64,000 bases of DNA from Stercorarius parasiticus (lineage: Eukaryota > Chordata > Aves > Charadriiformes > Stercorariidae): assembly GCA_013396915.1 (NCBI GenBank), contig VWZL01002847.1:1-64000 (forward strand), read 5' to 3'. Each line of letters opens with the position of its first letter. Positions within the stretch are counted from its first letter, which is position 1. This document shows, piece after piece, positions 36,421 to 59,330 of this stretch. The notes under the pieces were generated by a model, which was given only the letters and a program-made list of their open reading frames with translations, searched no databases and had not been told where the DNA came from. The translations under genes and the position numbers were made by a program.

Positions 36421-38063
36421 CGTAACACTGAGCAAACAGCTGTGACGGGTCAGCTGCTGTTACCAGCCTTCACTGTAACTCAGAGCTACATTTCTTGCCA
36501 ATTTAAGCCAATATATAGGATGTGGTGGACCACGGTCTTCCATCTCTCTGGGGGATGGTGCCTGTGCTGTCCCTGAGGCCCTGAGCCAAGTGACATGCAA
36601 GGGACAGTAACCTCCAGCAGAGCAGAAGGACAGACAATTGCTGTTGAAAACAATTTCTGTCACTGAAGTGCCATTCAACAGAATTTGTCTGACAGAGCCC
36701 TTGGTATAAGGGACAGTTTGATGGTCAGAAAAGTAAATCTAGCTTCCAGTGCCCCTTGTGTTGTTCGTCATCACAAGAAATTATTCAAACCTGCTGTAAC
36801 ATGGGTCTTGCAGCCAAAAGCAGCCTTTAGAGACAGGTACCTATAGTGAAGGAAAATGTTTTGCAGGGAAACAGGTCACTTTAAGGGAATCAACTCTTCA
36901 TGAAAATGGGAGAAAACTTGCCTAGCAGTTCAAGAAAAACTCCCTGACAGTAGCATTTTGCAATCTACTTAGATATGCAGGTGTCCTTATCAGGGGTGGA
37001 TCTGCTAGATTTTTTCACGACATTAAAAAAACTTTGCCAACGCAAAAGGACCAGAATGGTTGAAAAATGAAAATAATTTTCCACTTCTAAAACTTCCCCC
37101 TTTTGAGCAAGTGGGCAAATGGTTCAGCATTTTCAAAGTATTTAAAAGTTAAACATCTTCCATTATTGTCATCGCTATTTTCATATACCTGCTGTTATTA
37201 ATTTTTTTGTAATTGGGAAACTGAGCAAAGTATTCTATGTTACGAACTATAAACTCATGACAGCAATTTAGGATTAAATTACAAAGGACATTATAACAAA
37301 TATCCTCTGACAGTCAGAAGAATAGACTAATAATTGTTAATATTCACTTTGAATGAAGGTGAAACTGATGGATGTAAATTCAATGTCAGTAGTTATTAAT
37401 GTATTTAGGTTACTATATGTTAACTGCAGAAAACCTGTTTATAGAAGAAATTAGAAAGGCAGGTTGTATTCCTTTTAAAAGGTGATATTTGAGGGGAAAC
37501 AAGTGAGATGATATAAATATGAGTCCTTGTGAACTCTACATTGTAAAGGGAGAAGTTTCTTGGGTTCCTACTGGTTTGGATCTGTAGGTGTCCAGCACAA
37601 GCTGGAGGCCTTGAAAACAGACACCAGTTCTCACCAATAAGAAATCTAACCCAGTCCTTTTTAACAAAATCTCCTGAAGCATGAGATCTGTTTCAATCAG
37701 TAAGAGAAGAGAAATCAGAGCCCCAGTGTAACCACCGGTTTCCCATATGGCTTTGTACCTGCTGGAACATAGGTTTTGCAGTCTGCTCTGAGAATGCACC
37801 CACCTACACAGAACGCTTCCATGCATTATTTTTGCCACTGCACATTGCTCACAGTTGCACAATTTGATGTTACTTAAATTATGACCTTTGGCTAAGATTG
37901 TATTAACTTTGTTGGCAACACCTCAAGCAAGCGATGTGAAAGGCGTGACCAGTTAACATGATTCCTTCTGCTACAACGGCGCTGCAACACACCAGCACTT
38001 CCCAAACGGGGTGAAGATGTGATGTGGGTCCCATAGAAGGACACTTCAAGCATGGCTTCATAC

Positions 38064-38195
38064 CTACAGGAACACAGGTTTTGTTGTCATTGCCCAGGGC
38101 ATAGCCGGCAGCACAGGAACATACAACTCAGTCATCTTCAGCTTTGCAGAACTGCTCACAGTCCCCGTTGTTGACTTTGCACGCATTTGGCATGA
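38064..38195 (-). pseudogene. Factor X-like relic: EGF2 exon with in-frame TGA
   Basis: The 132 nt exon encodes MPNACKVNNGDCEQFC, then KAEDD, stop, VVCSCAAGYALG, then NKTCVPV. All six EGF cysteines are present. Acceptor TTTGCAG and donor GTATGA are usable. The TGA is consistent with a CpG transition from CGA (Arg). It is three codons shorter than F10 exon 5 (141 nt). Confidence 0.88.
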
Positions 38196-38489
38196 CTGCA
38201 AAGCAGACAAATTTATAGGCAGGTTACAAATTCATGGTCATTTAATAAAAGCACAAGCAGCTCATAAAACCTCGCTTGCAAGCATTAGTCAGCCTCCCCA
38301 CCATTTGGGGAAATTCTGTGCAATTCCTGCCTAACGCCTTAGCAATAACAACAATTGCAACTACCATTGTTTAGAAAGTGGCAAGTTGTCAACATTAGGT
38401 AGACCGCCATTATTTTACATCCTATTCTGTGTTTTCCAGGTATAACTGACAACTCTTTGAGGTCAAAGGAAGGGATAATCCATACTCAC

Positions 38490-38535
38490 CAGTACAGCCA
38501 TTGGTCTAAGGCAAAGATGAACATGGGCATGGGTA
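38490..38535 (-). pseudogene. Possible EGF1 exon trace of the factor X-like relic
   Basis: Directly upstream of a GTGAGT donor, the - strand reads YPCPC.......NGCT, with the same 36 nt spacing between cysteines as YTCSC.......KNCEF in F10 EGF1, but with an in-frame TAG (38508-38506). The upstream half of the domain is not recognisable. The position between EGF2 and the gene's 5' side fits. Confidence 0.4.
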
Positions 38536-38819
38536 AGAGGCTAAAACTAGCAACAGCCAAAGTATCGGTAATAAATGAAGTACTGGACTTTTGGTAGACC
38601 CTTGCAATATTCCTTTTCCATCTGTATATGGCTCATACTACTCACCTTAGCTCAGTCCCTGGCACTGCAAGATCACAGGCAGAATGGGAGAGCTCTTCCT
38701 GGCACTAACAGTGTGAGAGCAAGGAGAAGTACACAGGTGCTGCTTAACCTGTTCCTACAGATTCACGATGAGATACCACAGCTCACCCACGCAGCCTAAT
38801 CTGCTCCTTAACTAGTCTT

Positions 38820-38950
38820 ATAATGTCTAAAAAGTGTTTCCTAATATTGAACCTGAGTGTCCCTCAGTGTGGTGTGATGCCATTACTTCTTGTCCTAGCT
38901 GTTCATCCTCGTGAAAATGGAGATTTCTTGGTTTTATTACGTTTTATAAA
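38820..38950 (-). mobile_element. Degenerate CR1-like fragment
   Basis: The + strand reads AAAAAGTGTTTCCTAATATTGAACCTGAG in outline, then GATGCCATTACTTCTTGTCCTA. This corresponds to the reverse complement of the CR1 segment just upstream of the common 3' tail. It is highly diverged and tentative; the element may continue to about 39300. Confidence 0.45.
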
Positions 38951-40689
38951 TTTTCAGATTTCCTTGGTTGTGTATTGTGGGACTGAGGGTGAAATTTTGT
39001 TTTTGTTTTTTACTGAATTGCCTTCTATTTATGTTGGACAACTGTTCCAGTTTCACAAGGTTGTCTTGAACTCTCATCCCAACTTCTGCTAGTCCTTCCA
39101 GTCTAGAATGAGCTATAAATTCAGTGAGTAAACACTTTCTTCCATCTTACATGTCCATGTGGAAAACACCAAGTATCCGAGGTCCTGTGTGGAGCCCTGC
39201 ACTCCGTATAATCTTTCAACCAATTAGCACAGTTTCTCAATCAGATGTGCACCAAACTTACAGTAGTTTCATCCAGACCATGTTTCTGTTACAATAAAAG
39301 CATTACATAAAATGACGTTAGAAGCCTCCCTGAATGGAGAGACCTGACATGTACTGCATCTTTTGCAGTCACCCACCCTGTTATCCTGTCCTTGGAGGAG
39401 ATTGATGTGATTTGTTCCTAACTAGTGCAACTCAGCAGTTTCTTTTCTCCTTGTTGGACACAAATAATCTGGTACCTTAAGAAATAAAGATTTTCTTGTC
39501 CATTGGGAACGGACTAACATTCTTCTTGGTCTCTCTTCCAATACCTATATACTTAGATCAGCTCTTGATTTTCACATCATGTTTATCTTATTCTATTTAC
39601 TCCTTAGCTTATCTGGTTTTATGTCAGGATGTTTGCAATTCTTTTATACAGATCTAGATTTTTCTATACTTCCTTCTGGAGGGTCAGGTCATGAAGACGC
39701 TCATGATTTTAATTAATCCTCCTGTCCTTTCCTGACCTTGGCATAGTTTGGACACATGCCTTAAACACTTCGTGGTTTTGTGGGTTTTTTTAGAAGTCGC
39801 CAGATCTTTCTCTCTTTTAAAAGATACATTAATTTTATTCTCTTGTTTTTCTTTACTTCCTTCATGAGCTCTGTCATTTTACAGCTACTTTTATTAAGCG
39901 AATCTTCTGTCTTTGTATTGTCAGACACTTCTAGCCCATCGATTAAAATCAAACATAGACGAGTGCACTCAAAACTTTCTACATGCTTGTACGGGAAAAT
40001 TTCCCTTGAAACATCCTGAAGACTCTCAGGGCACCATACGTCCCACTAAGTACCTTCTCCACCTCATCTCTGGGATGTCAAAATCTCCCTCTTCCAGCTC
40101 TTGTAATGTTGGTGACTCAGGTGTTTGCTCAGCTGTGTCCAAACAGTCCTCTGTAATCACCAAATGACTTTTGCAGTAAAAGTAAACAAGAAAGCATGTC
40201 TGCAGTATGATTCACACACTTTACTCTGTAGAGAAGCATCTCAGGCTCCAACCTCAAAGACAGGTGGGACGCTTCCTCGAGCGGAGATGTGATGTTTGTG
40301 TTGAGAGTTAGATGAGCACAGTGGGCGACGGTGTGGGGTTCTCGTTCCCCTCTGCACTGTTAAACCTTGTGGAGGTCATTTTGTCGCCCAATAGCTTCTG
40401 AATGGATAGTAAGGATTATTTAATTATCACATCTCTTGAGGGCACGAAGAATAGCACATTTTGCTGCCAGTTTGAAAGCCCTGCGTATTGACATATTAAC
40501 TCAGTATTTTACACTGACGCAATTATTTCAGTCCAAAATGTTATTCCCTTAGAGATTCAGCCCTGGATATTACTGCACTGCAGCAGACAAATCAGAGCAA
40601 GGTGGGTGAGAGAGAAAAGCTACCGGGTTTTCACTCGTGTTGCCCCTGTCCACAAAGCACAAATAATGGCAAATAATTACCTCTGTGGT

Positions 40690-41080
40690 TTAGGCAAAGC
40701 AGCACAAAGCCAAGTTAAAGCAAAGGCTCTACCTGCCCGCACCATCTGAAGGAAAAGGAGGACAGGAGGAAGAAGGCACATTGTCCCACGATGGCCTGCC
40801 ATTGCCATCCTCCAAGCTCACTGTGTGTCCCACCGGTTTCTCTGCAGGGCTCTGGGGCAGCTGATAAATGAGAAACACTACAGTGCAAAGGTCGTTAATA
40901 CATGAGAAAACAAAACCTCTAAGAGCAAAGCCTGGGCTCAACGTCACCATGGGACATTAGAACAGAAAAAAGCCACTGTGCTGCAGCAGTGCCACCCTGA
41001 TTGATAGCTTGCGGGTGCCTTGTGTCGGCAAAGCCCCTCTCTCCTGCATGGGCAGCGCAGAGATGGGTTTGCCACCGAGG
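40690..41080. repeat. Segment homologous to 25175-25560 (copy B)
   Basis: Copy B lies upstream (right) of the factor X-like relic, as copy A lies upstream of PROZ, in the same orientation. Shared blocks are listed under copy A. Either the segment was carried by an ancient tandem duplication that included gene 5' flanks, or both are copies of an uncharacterised repeat. Confidence 0.55.
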
Positions 41081-41184
41081 CTGTGACACCTGTGCATTTC
41101 AGACTCCTCAGGAAGAGGGGAGTCCATAAACCAGGCCAGGTTCTGCCTCAGCAGAATAACATGTGGTCACATGGTTGAACTTGG

Positions 41185-41397
41185 TTACGCCTTCTTCACT
41201 GAAAAGATTGTCAAGCATTGGAATAGGCTGTCCAGGGAAGTGGTTGAGTCACCATACCATGATATACCATGAGGTATTTAAAAGACATGTACATGTAGTG
41301 CTGAGGGACATGGTTTAGTGGTGGACTTGGCAGTGCTAGGTTTACAGTTGGACTCAATAATCTTAAAAGTCTTTTCCAACCTAAACGATTCTATGCT
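41185..41397 (+). mobile_element. Old CR1 3' fragment
   Basis: Diagnostic phrases are ATTGGAATAGGCTGTCCAGG, GGTTGAGTCACCAT, a GTGGACTTGGCAGTGCTAGG block and CCAACCTAAACGATTCTATG. It is clearly CR1-like but more diverged than the 29750 and 35924 copies. Confidence 0.8.
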
Positions 41398-43432
41398 GCC
41401 AAAACTGAGATACCAGGCTGCCACCCAGTGATTTCCTCTGCAGCACCATGGTCTACGGCTATTCCCTTTCTCCCTGTCTGCTGTGGGTGGCTCTACATCT
41501 TCAGGAAATACAGATGAAGCCTTCCTAAAAGAGCTTTACTAGCCAGGCAGCAAGGAGCTAGAGTAAGTGATCTGGCTGTTGCTCATGCTCCAAGGAAGGC
41601 AGAACAACCAGAGCTTTGCGCCTCCTGAAGGTTGGACAGAAGCAGGAAAGTGGCTCGGAAGTGAGAAGCAGCTCAGGGCAATAACTCTGCAGAGCTCAGT
41701 AAGCATTTTGCAAAGATGTTGCCTCCCAGCTCTGGTAGTGCCTTAGGAAGCAAGTGTAAGCATGGAGCTAATCAGAACAAGAAAAAACAAGAGGGAAAAT
41801 TCAGGCTTGTTTCTGGGTTAGGCCTATAAGGTATTGCACAAGGTTTTGGTCTCTTTTATTTCAAACCACTGTAGTTTGAAGCGCCTTAAGAAGGGTAAAA
41901 TTGATGGTCATGCTCACAGGTGAAGCCTTTGAATCCAGTGGAGGTGGTAATAGGTAACCTCTACAGATGCTGGATGGGATCTCTGGGACACGCAGAATCC
42001 AGCCTCTGTCACAAGTGCCAAATCAGACCATACTTTCACAAATTCATCAATTTCCACCTTATTCTGGATGGATTTTTTTTTTCTTTTTGTCTCACACCAC
42101 TCCATGGGGACAGCTGTTGACAGGGCCTTGTGGTCTGTGCCTATAGAAGACAATCCTGTCAGATGAGTCACCTGTGTCAGGGAGCAATGAAGAGGAAGGA
42201 AAACCTTGCTTGGTATTACTGTGCTACCACAGGTCACAACTGCATGACCGTAACAGCGGCCCTTTGCTTGTGTTGCTCACCTGGAAGCACAGAAAACAGG
42301 GTCTGGCAAGACCTCCAGGATCACCCAGCCCAGCTCACTGAGCCAACAAGGGATCAAGTTTACCTCTGTTATTCTTGGCATGTTGGCCAAGGCTCCAGCG
42401 AAGGATCCTTCTGTGAAATCGGTTCCAGTTGGACACCGCACCTGCAAAAGTGTGTTCTCCTGCCGTACTGTAGCATACCATAACGAAGGCCAGCTTGTCC
42501 ACCTTCATTCCCTAGGGCAGCCCCCATATGCTGCACTCCTGACAGCTACTTACCTCTCTTGCTCTGAAAGACTACCAACATTGGAGACTTCACTGCCTCC
42601 AGACAAAAATCTATTGGAGGGCTTTCCTAGTCACAGCCTTAGGTTTTCCCTGAGATCTCCCTGAACCTTTCTTGCTGCAGCTGAGATGTGCTGTCTTTTT
42701 ATCTTCATCACAGCCATGAAGATCTGATTAGTACCTACATCTCTGCAGCAGCCTTTTGCACACACGAAGGCTATTGCTATGCTTCTCCTCAGGCCTTCTC
42801 TATTTCAGTTGAAAGAACCCTCACTTTTTCAAAGCCCAGTGCCTCATGCACAGAGTCTCTTGCCCAGACACATCATCTTGGACTAGGCCTGGGCAATGTC
42901 CTACCTTTTCTACTCCTCATATTAGTTCTTCCCAAAGCCTCAAAGTGATCGCACTCTTTACTTACCATTCTTCCTTTCTTCCCGTTCTTCTCAGAACTGG
43001 CTTTTCTTTGAAGGCTAAGGAAACCTGAGCACTAGGGGGTAGGTTAGAGCTTCTCCTTCCATCATCCTTGGTACATGTCAGCTCTTGCCTAAACCAGCAG
43101 GGTTTGCTTACTAAGAGGAGTTCTGGTATTTTAAAACCCACCAGTTTACACAGCAGCTGTGTGCTGTATTTCTTGCCTGGGTTTTACAATCTGTTCAAAT
43201 TTTGCTATGTGAAATTACCCCAAAATTATGAGGCTACCAAAAAAAGGGTGTTTAAATTCTTTCTTTTCTTGCAGGCCCTTGAGTTGCTTATGGGCTTTGA
43301 TAGGAGGCCAAGATGCAAGCAGATGTTTCACTCATGTCCTCTCAGCATAGCAGGGACACTTACAGAATGAGGAATGAATATAAAGCCCTTGAGCCTCAGG
43401 CACTATGATGCCTATAGCACATGATGTACAAT

Positions 43433-43752
43433 AAAAAGCTGAGGGGTCTGCGTTTGTTCAGCCAGGGAGAGCTGGGGGATCTAACTGCAGTCTTCCACTG
43501 CCTCAGTGGGGATTACAGTGAAGACAGGGCCAACCAGTTCCCACAGGTGCCCATAGAAAGAAGATGAGGCAGCAGTTAGGGGTCGCAACATGGAAAATTC
43601 CAATTGGACATGAGAAATTTTATCCACAAGAGTGCTAAAGCACAGGAACAGATTGCCCAGAGGGTAGTAACCTTCACGTTAGACCTGCTTTGAGCATGGG
43701 GTTGGGCCAGATCACTTCCATCTGTCCCTTCCAATGTAAATTTTGCCATGAT
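43433..43752 (+). mobile_element. Old CR1 3' fragment
   Basis: The stretch carries the CR1 pattern in order: TGTTCAGCCAGGGAGAGCTG, TGCAGTCTTCCACTGCC, GGAACAGATTGCCCAGAGGG and GGGCCAGATCACTTCCATC, with a degraded tail. It lies downstream of F10, antisense to it. Confidence 0.8.
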
Positions 43753-44975
43753 GTCTGTAACTGGGACTGAATCTGAGAAGGTTTAATGAATAATATATGG
43801 AGGAACACTACTCCACATACAGAAAACCATCAGAATGCGGAGCTTCTGCTTGGAAACCTTACAGCACAGATCAGATCATAGTACCTGAACAGACTACATG
43901 TAGGAAATCATTGGTTGAGTTTGCTTCTTTCTAAGAAAATTAGTATCTTGGCATCTAACTTGCCATTTATGAAAGTCTACGCCAGTGAAAGTCAATTTTA
44001 ATTACCGCCCCTCCATTCTCTACCTCCTTATCAGCCTTGACATAAGGCAGGTGAAATTTGTCACACATATTTGTTTAGGGACATTCACTCTTTTTCCACT
44101 CTCAAATAAGATTTTGTCTTCATGTATTTGTAAGCTGACTAGAGAGAATAAGTAAAAAAACAGAACAAAAAAGAAAGAATATTTTATTTCAAATGCTGGT
44201 GTACATCCATATTGCACCTTACAGAAGAAACATCTGGAACAAGTACACATGCAAGGAGCTTTCCGATCCTCAGCCATACACAATCCAGAACATGATAGAG
44301 AAGACAGTGAACGTGCACATTTTTTTTTATTTTTTTTCTGATGAGCAGAACAGAAGTGTTCAAGTTAAACTGAAGTGAAGTACAACTCCATTTTAATTAG
44401 CTGCTGTGACCTAAGCAGGCAATTTTGTGGAACGTGGTTATTTAGCATCACACGTTGAATACTTACTTGTGTGTCAGCTTTTACCAAGCAAGCTTCCCTG
44501 CTCCCTTCATCTTCTAAATGCATCTGCAGGTAGAAGCTGAACAGCTCTAGTAATAACAAACTCCCTACTGAGCCAGCTGGCTGCAATATGAGGATTAACT
44601 GAAGTCCTCTCCTTCCCACTTTCATCATGATTAGTGGAGGCTCACATTATCTCCAGGAGCCTCCGGCAGAAGCACTTGGGCAAACAGACAGGAACCAAAA
44701 TGGCAATAAAAAATAACCAACCAACCAACCAACAGACTCCACTGAGCAGCCATTTTGTTTAGGGAAAGCCCCTCACTGTAGAAATTCAAAACACCACCAG
44801 CAGTCCGCATATACATGCTTAAAGCCAGGAATAAAACAAAAAGAAGCAGCACCATAGCTTTAAGGAATTGGCTCTTAAAACAAGTTTAGCAGATGTGGCT
44901 AAGAAAAAGAAGAATAAAGTTTCCATTACAGAAACTGCACCTTGTTAGCTAACAGAAGGATCCAGAGCCACGCCA

Positions 44976-56456
<11,481 letters not shown>

Positions 56457-56660
56457 GGTGGCGCGGAGCCCCCACCTCCCCGCTGCTGCCGGGCCGCGCC
56501 GCCGACCGGCGGGACGGGACGGGACGGGACGGGATCCGAAGCCTTCACCCCGTCGGGTCGGGGAGAGACTGAAGCGGCGTTGCTTCGCCCTGCCCAGAAA
56601 TAGCGGAAGCGGCGGGGAAGGGGGAAACCCGCCGCGGGATGTCTCAGCCCGAGGGGGGGT
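56457..56660 (-). promoter_or_regulatory. F10: GC-rich F10 5' UTR/promoter with GGGAC pentamer repeat
   Basis: DNA upstream of the F10 start codon is very GC-rich and CpG-dense, and the island extends into intron 1 (56000-56386). At 56511-56534 there are four GGGAC units plus GGGA on the + strand. Five G-triplets with two-base loops could form a G-quadruplex on the strand opposite the transcript. No TATA box was seen. Promoter activity is inferred from position. Confidence 0.6.
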
Positions 56661-59330
56661 GGTGTGTGTGATATTGAGCCTCTTCTTCTTTCCTATTATT
56701 TTTTGTTGTTGTTGTTAAACCCAAGGAAGCCGGCTTTTTTTTTTTTTTTTAGATAGTACCTTTTATTTGCGGGAGAAGGGAAGTGATCCGTCACTTTCCA
56801 TCAGCAAAGGCCCGGCCCGGCGCTGGCAGGTGTGGGGGCCGAGCCAGGGGCAAAGCCGGACTGGCAACCCCAAAACCTGCCATCCTCGGCAGCTCCCAAC
56901 TGCCTCTCCCACATCCCGACCCCATCACCTGCTGGCTTTCCACGCCCGCAGGCCGGTGGCCTTGGCCCACCAGGAGCTGGCTGACATCTCCCCTTTTTTG
57001 GGGGGGCGGGGGGTGTCCCTCAGTTGTACCCACAGAGGTCTCTGCGCGCTCGTGGACACGTCTTTGGTGCTTCCAGAGCCTGCCGTTGGGTCGCCTTCAT
57101 CTTCTTGGCTCCTTGAAGCAGGCTGTTATATTGATAATATACCTAAATGCCAGCTTTGTTTTGAAAAAGTCACTCCCTGCAGTCATTAATACTGTTTGTT
57201 TTCTTTCAGTGTTTTACCCCTTTTCTGCAAAATGATGATTTGTTCATAATGTCAATATTTACACTGGAATCTTACAGGGAAGAAATCATCCTATGGAGCA
57301 TGGAAAATCACAGAATGGTTAGAGTTGGAAGGGACCATAAAGGTCATCTAGTTCCAACCCCCCTGCCATGGGCAGGGACACCTCCCACTAGACCAGGCTG
57401 CTCAAAGCCCCATCCAGCCTGGCCTTGAACACTTCCAGGGATGGGGCATCCACAACGTCTCTGGGCAACCTGTTCCAGTGTCTCACCACCCTCACAGGAA
57501 AGAATTTCTTCCTAATATCTCATCTAAATCTCCCCTCTTTCAGTTTAAAACTATTACCCCTCATCCTATCACTACCCTCCCTGATAAAAGTGTCCCTCCC
57601 CATCTTTTCTGTAGGTCCCCTTTAAGTACTGGAAGGGTGCTATAAGGTCTCCCCGGAGCCTCCTCTTCTCCAGGATGAACAACCCCAACTCTCTCAGCCT
57701 GTCCTCATAGGAGAGGTCCTCCAGCCCTCAGATCATCTTTGTGGCCTTCCTCTGGACTCGCTCCAACAGTTCCATGTCCTTCTTATGTTGGGGGCCCCAG
57801 AGCTGGACGCAGTACTCCAGGTTGGGTCTCACAAGAGTGGAGTAGAGGGGCAGAATCACCTCCCTTGACCTGCTGGCCACTCTTCTTTTGATACAGCCCA
57901 GGATGCAAAGCCCAAAACTATTCTAGCTTGAGGGGTCTGGAGGGATGTTTTCATACTGTAAAACCTCTTGTTTCTCAGGTCTTTGGAATTTGCTGCTTTG
58001 CCCAATTCAGTTCACTACTTAATGAGGAGTATACCATTTTTCTATATGTCAGTAAAGCAGGTTGTAGGATGTTCAGTATTGCATGGTATATGTACCATAC
58101 AACGTCAAAGTTTTCCCTTAATAATAAAGCATGCTCAACTGTAAACATCCTACTTGCTGACAAGCTTTTTTGATTGAACTGATATTCAGCATGATTTGAA
58201 TTAATCCAAAGTGTAAGTTTTGCATAAGACACACTGTTTTCTAATCTCCTGGTCCATTTTATCTATGCTCTCCCTCACCTTCTCACTGTTTTCATACTTA
58301 GATTAGAAGGTACATTTTTTAATGGTATAATGGATGGTGTTTTCAGAGCTCCTCAGGGTCTACCATTTATGCATTAAGGCTTTAGAGAATGGTCTTTGGC
58401 CAGCGTTTTGCAGATGGTCAGACAATTATCTTATTCTGGTTTTGGATCTCAGGACAGAGAGTCCAGATCACACTGGACAACAAATTAAACATTCCCTTTC
58501 ATTTGCCCTCTTCTGTATCAACAAGCATAATACCAAGGCAAAGATAAGATTACGTCAGCAGTGTTCTTCACCACTTATAAATGTAGGGTTAAATATTACA
58601 CTTACTAGACTTACTGCAATAATGCTTGGTGCAAGAAGACTAAAATCAAGTTTTTGTAGCAGACCTGTAAACATGGAATTTTTCCCAGCTTTCTTGTCCT
58701 GGAGACTCTCTACGGTTCCTCCCCCTCAAATCTACCTGTTGCCACTGCAACTGTTGGAGAAAGCTACTTTAACATAAGCTAAAAGAAACACTTTTTCTAT
58801 TTCTTCTGCTATTGCATCATTACATTACAGGACCCATCAGCACAGGAAGTTGTGAAAGCCAGAAGCATAAATGTGTTCAAAAGAGATTGCACGCATTTTG
58901 GGACAACAGGTTCATTCATGACCATTCAACCTAGTGCAACTTCTGGCTCAGGAAGTCTGTACATCGCTGATTACCAGAAGTTGAAAGGGTAGCTGGAGGA
59001 AGGATCATGGTACGCCTGACAGTCTTTCTCTCAGCATCGAGCTCTGTCCCTTACCAGAAAATGGGTGCAGAATGAGAGGGAGTCTTGAGTCCGATTTGTT
59101 ACGGCCGTTCTGTGCCCGCTTGATGAGACATGCAAGTTTACAAAGAATACTGATAGGGAAGTTATTTTATATATTCAAGTAGGCATTAGGCTTGTTTTAA
59201 ATCATTAATAGTGGTGTGGGTATCACATCTATCGCATATCTAAGGTAATGAAGGAATGCTTCAATAGGAAAATGGCACAGAGGGATTGAGGGGCAACAAC
59301 ACAATCTGGAAATGCTCTGGTTCAACACCA
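56661..59330. other. F10-F7 intergenic interval
   Basis: About 2.7 kb from the F10 promoter to the F7 stop codon. It contains a poly-T run (about 56737-56750), a 600 bp CR1 (57306-57908) and otherwise AT-rich DNA that should include the F7 3' UTR near 58800-59330. No coding exon was recognised. Confidence 0.55.
57306..57908 (-). mobile_element. CR1 LINE 3' fragment, longest copy in the window
   Basis: A reverse-complement CR1 of about 600 bp extends further 5' than the others. Beyond the common 3' block it reaches TGTCCTTCTTATGTTGGGGG, CAGAGCTGGACGCAGTACTC and GAATCACCTCCCTTGACCTG. It lies between the divergently decaying ends of F10 and F7 without touching exons. Confidence 0.95.

Larger units (their letters stand above)
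33772..38535 (-). pseudogene. Factor X-like duplicate, 5'-truncated and disabled
   Basis: Between PROZ and F10 lie exons clearly homologous to F10 in the same order and strand: a degenerate EGF1 trace (38535-38490), EGF2 (38195-38064), linker/activation exon (35824-35649), His exon (34944-34824) and the 3' part of the last exon (34131-33772). Splice sites of the middle exons are intact and phases match F10. Lesions: TAG in the EGF1 trace, TGA in EGF2 (38130-38128), no R-IVGG site, TAA (34134-34132) with loss of recognisable sequence for the Asp region, and the catalytic Ser motif reads GDRGGP. No Gla or signal exon was found. Most likely it is a unitary or duplicated pseudogene of a factor X paralogue; a non-protease product from a shorter transcript cannot be excluded. 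Confidence 0.88.
38536..44975. other. Gene-free interval between the factor X-like relic and F10
   Basis: No further exon of the relic (Gla, signal) was found. Contents I can support are a CR1-like stretch near 38820, segment copy B at 40690-41080, and CR1 copies at 41185 and 43433. The left of F10 (44000-44975) should contain its 3' UTR, with - strand AATAAA candidates at 44326-44331 and 44183-44188. Open frames around 42100-42950 have no recognisable product. Confidence 0.55.

Noticed and set aside
39930..39995. An EGF-like phrase on the + strand (IDECTQN..HACTG)
   Set aside because: Wrong strand for the cluster, incomplete cysteine pattern, and no splice sites. Chance match.
44715..44735. 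Short (AACC)n tract, and a CA/CAAA-rich tract at 60836-60875
   Set aside because: Ordinary short simple repeats without further structure.
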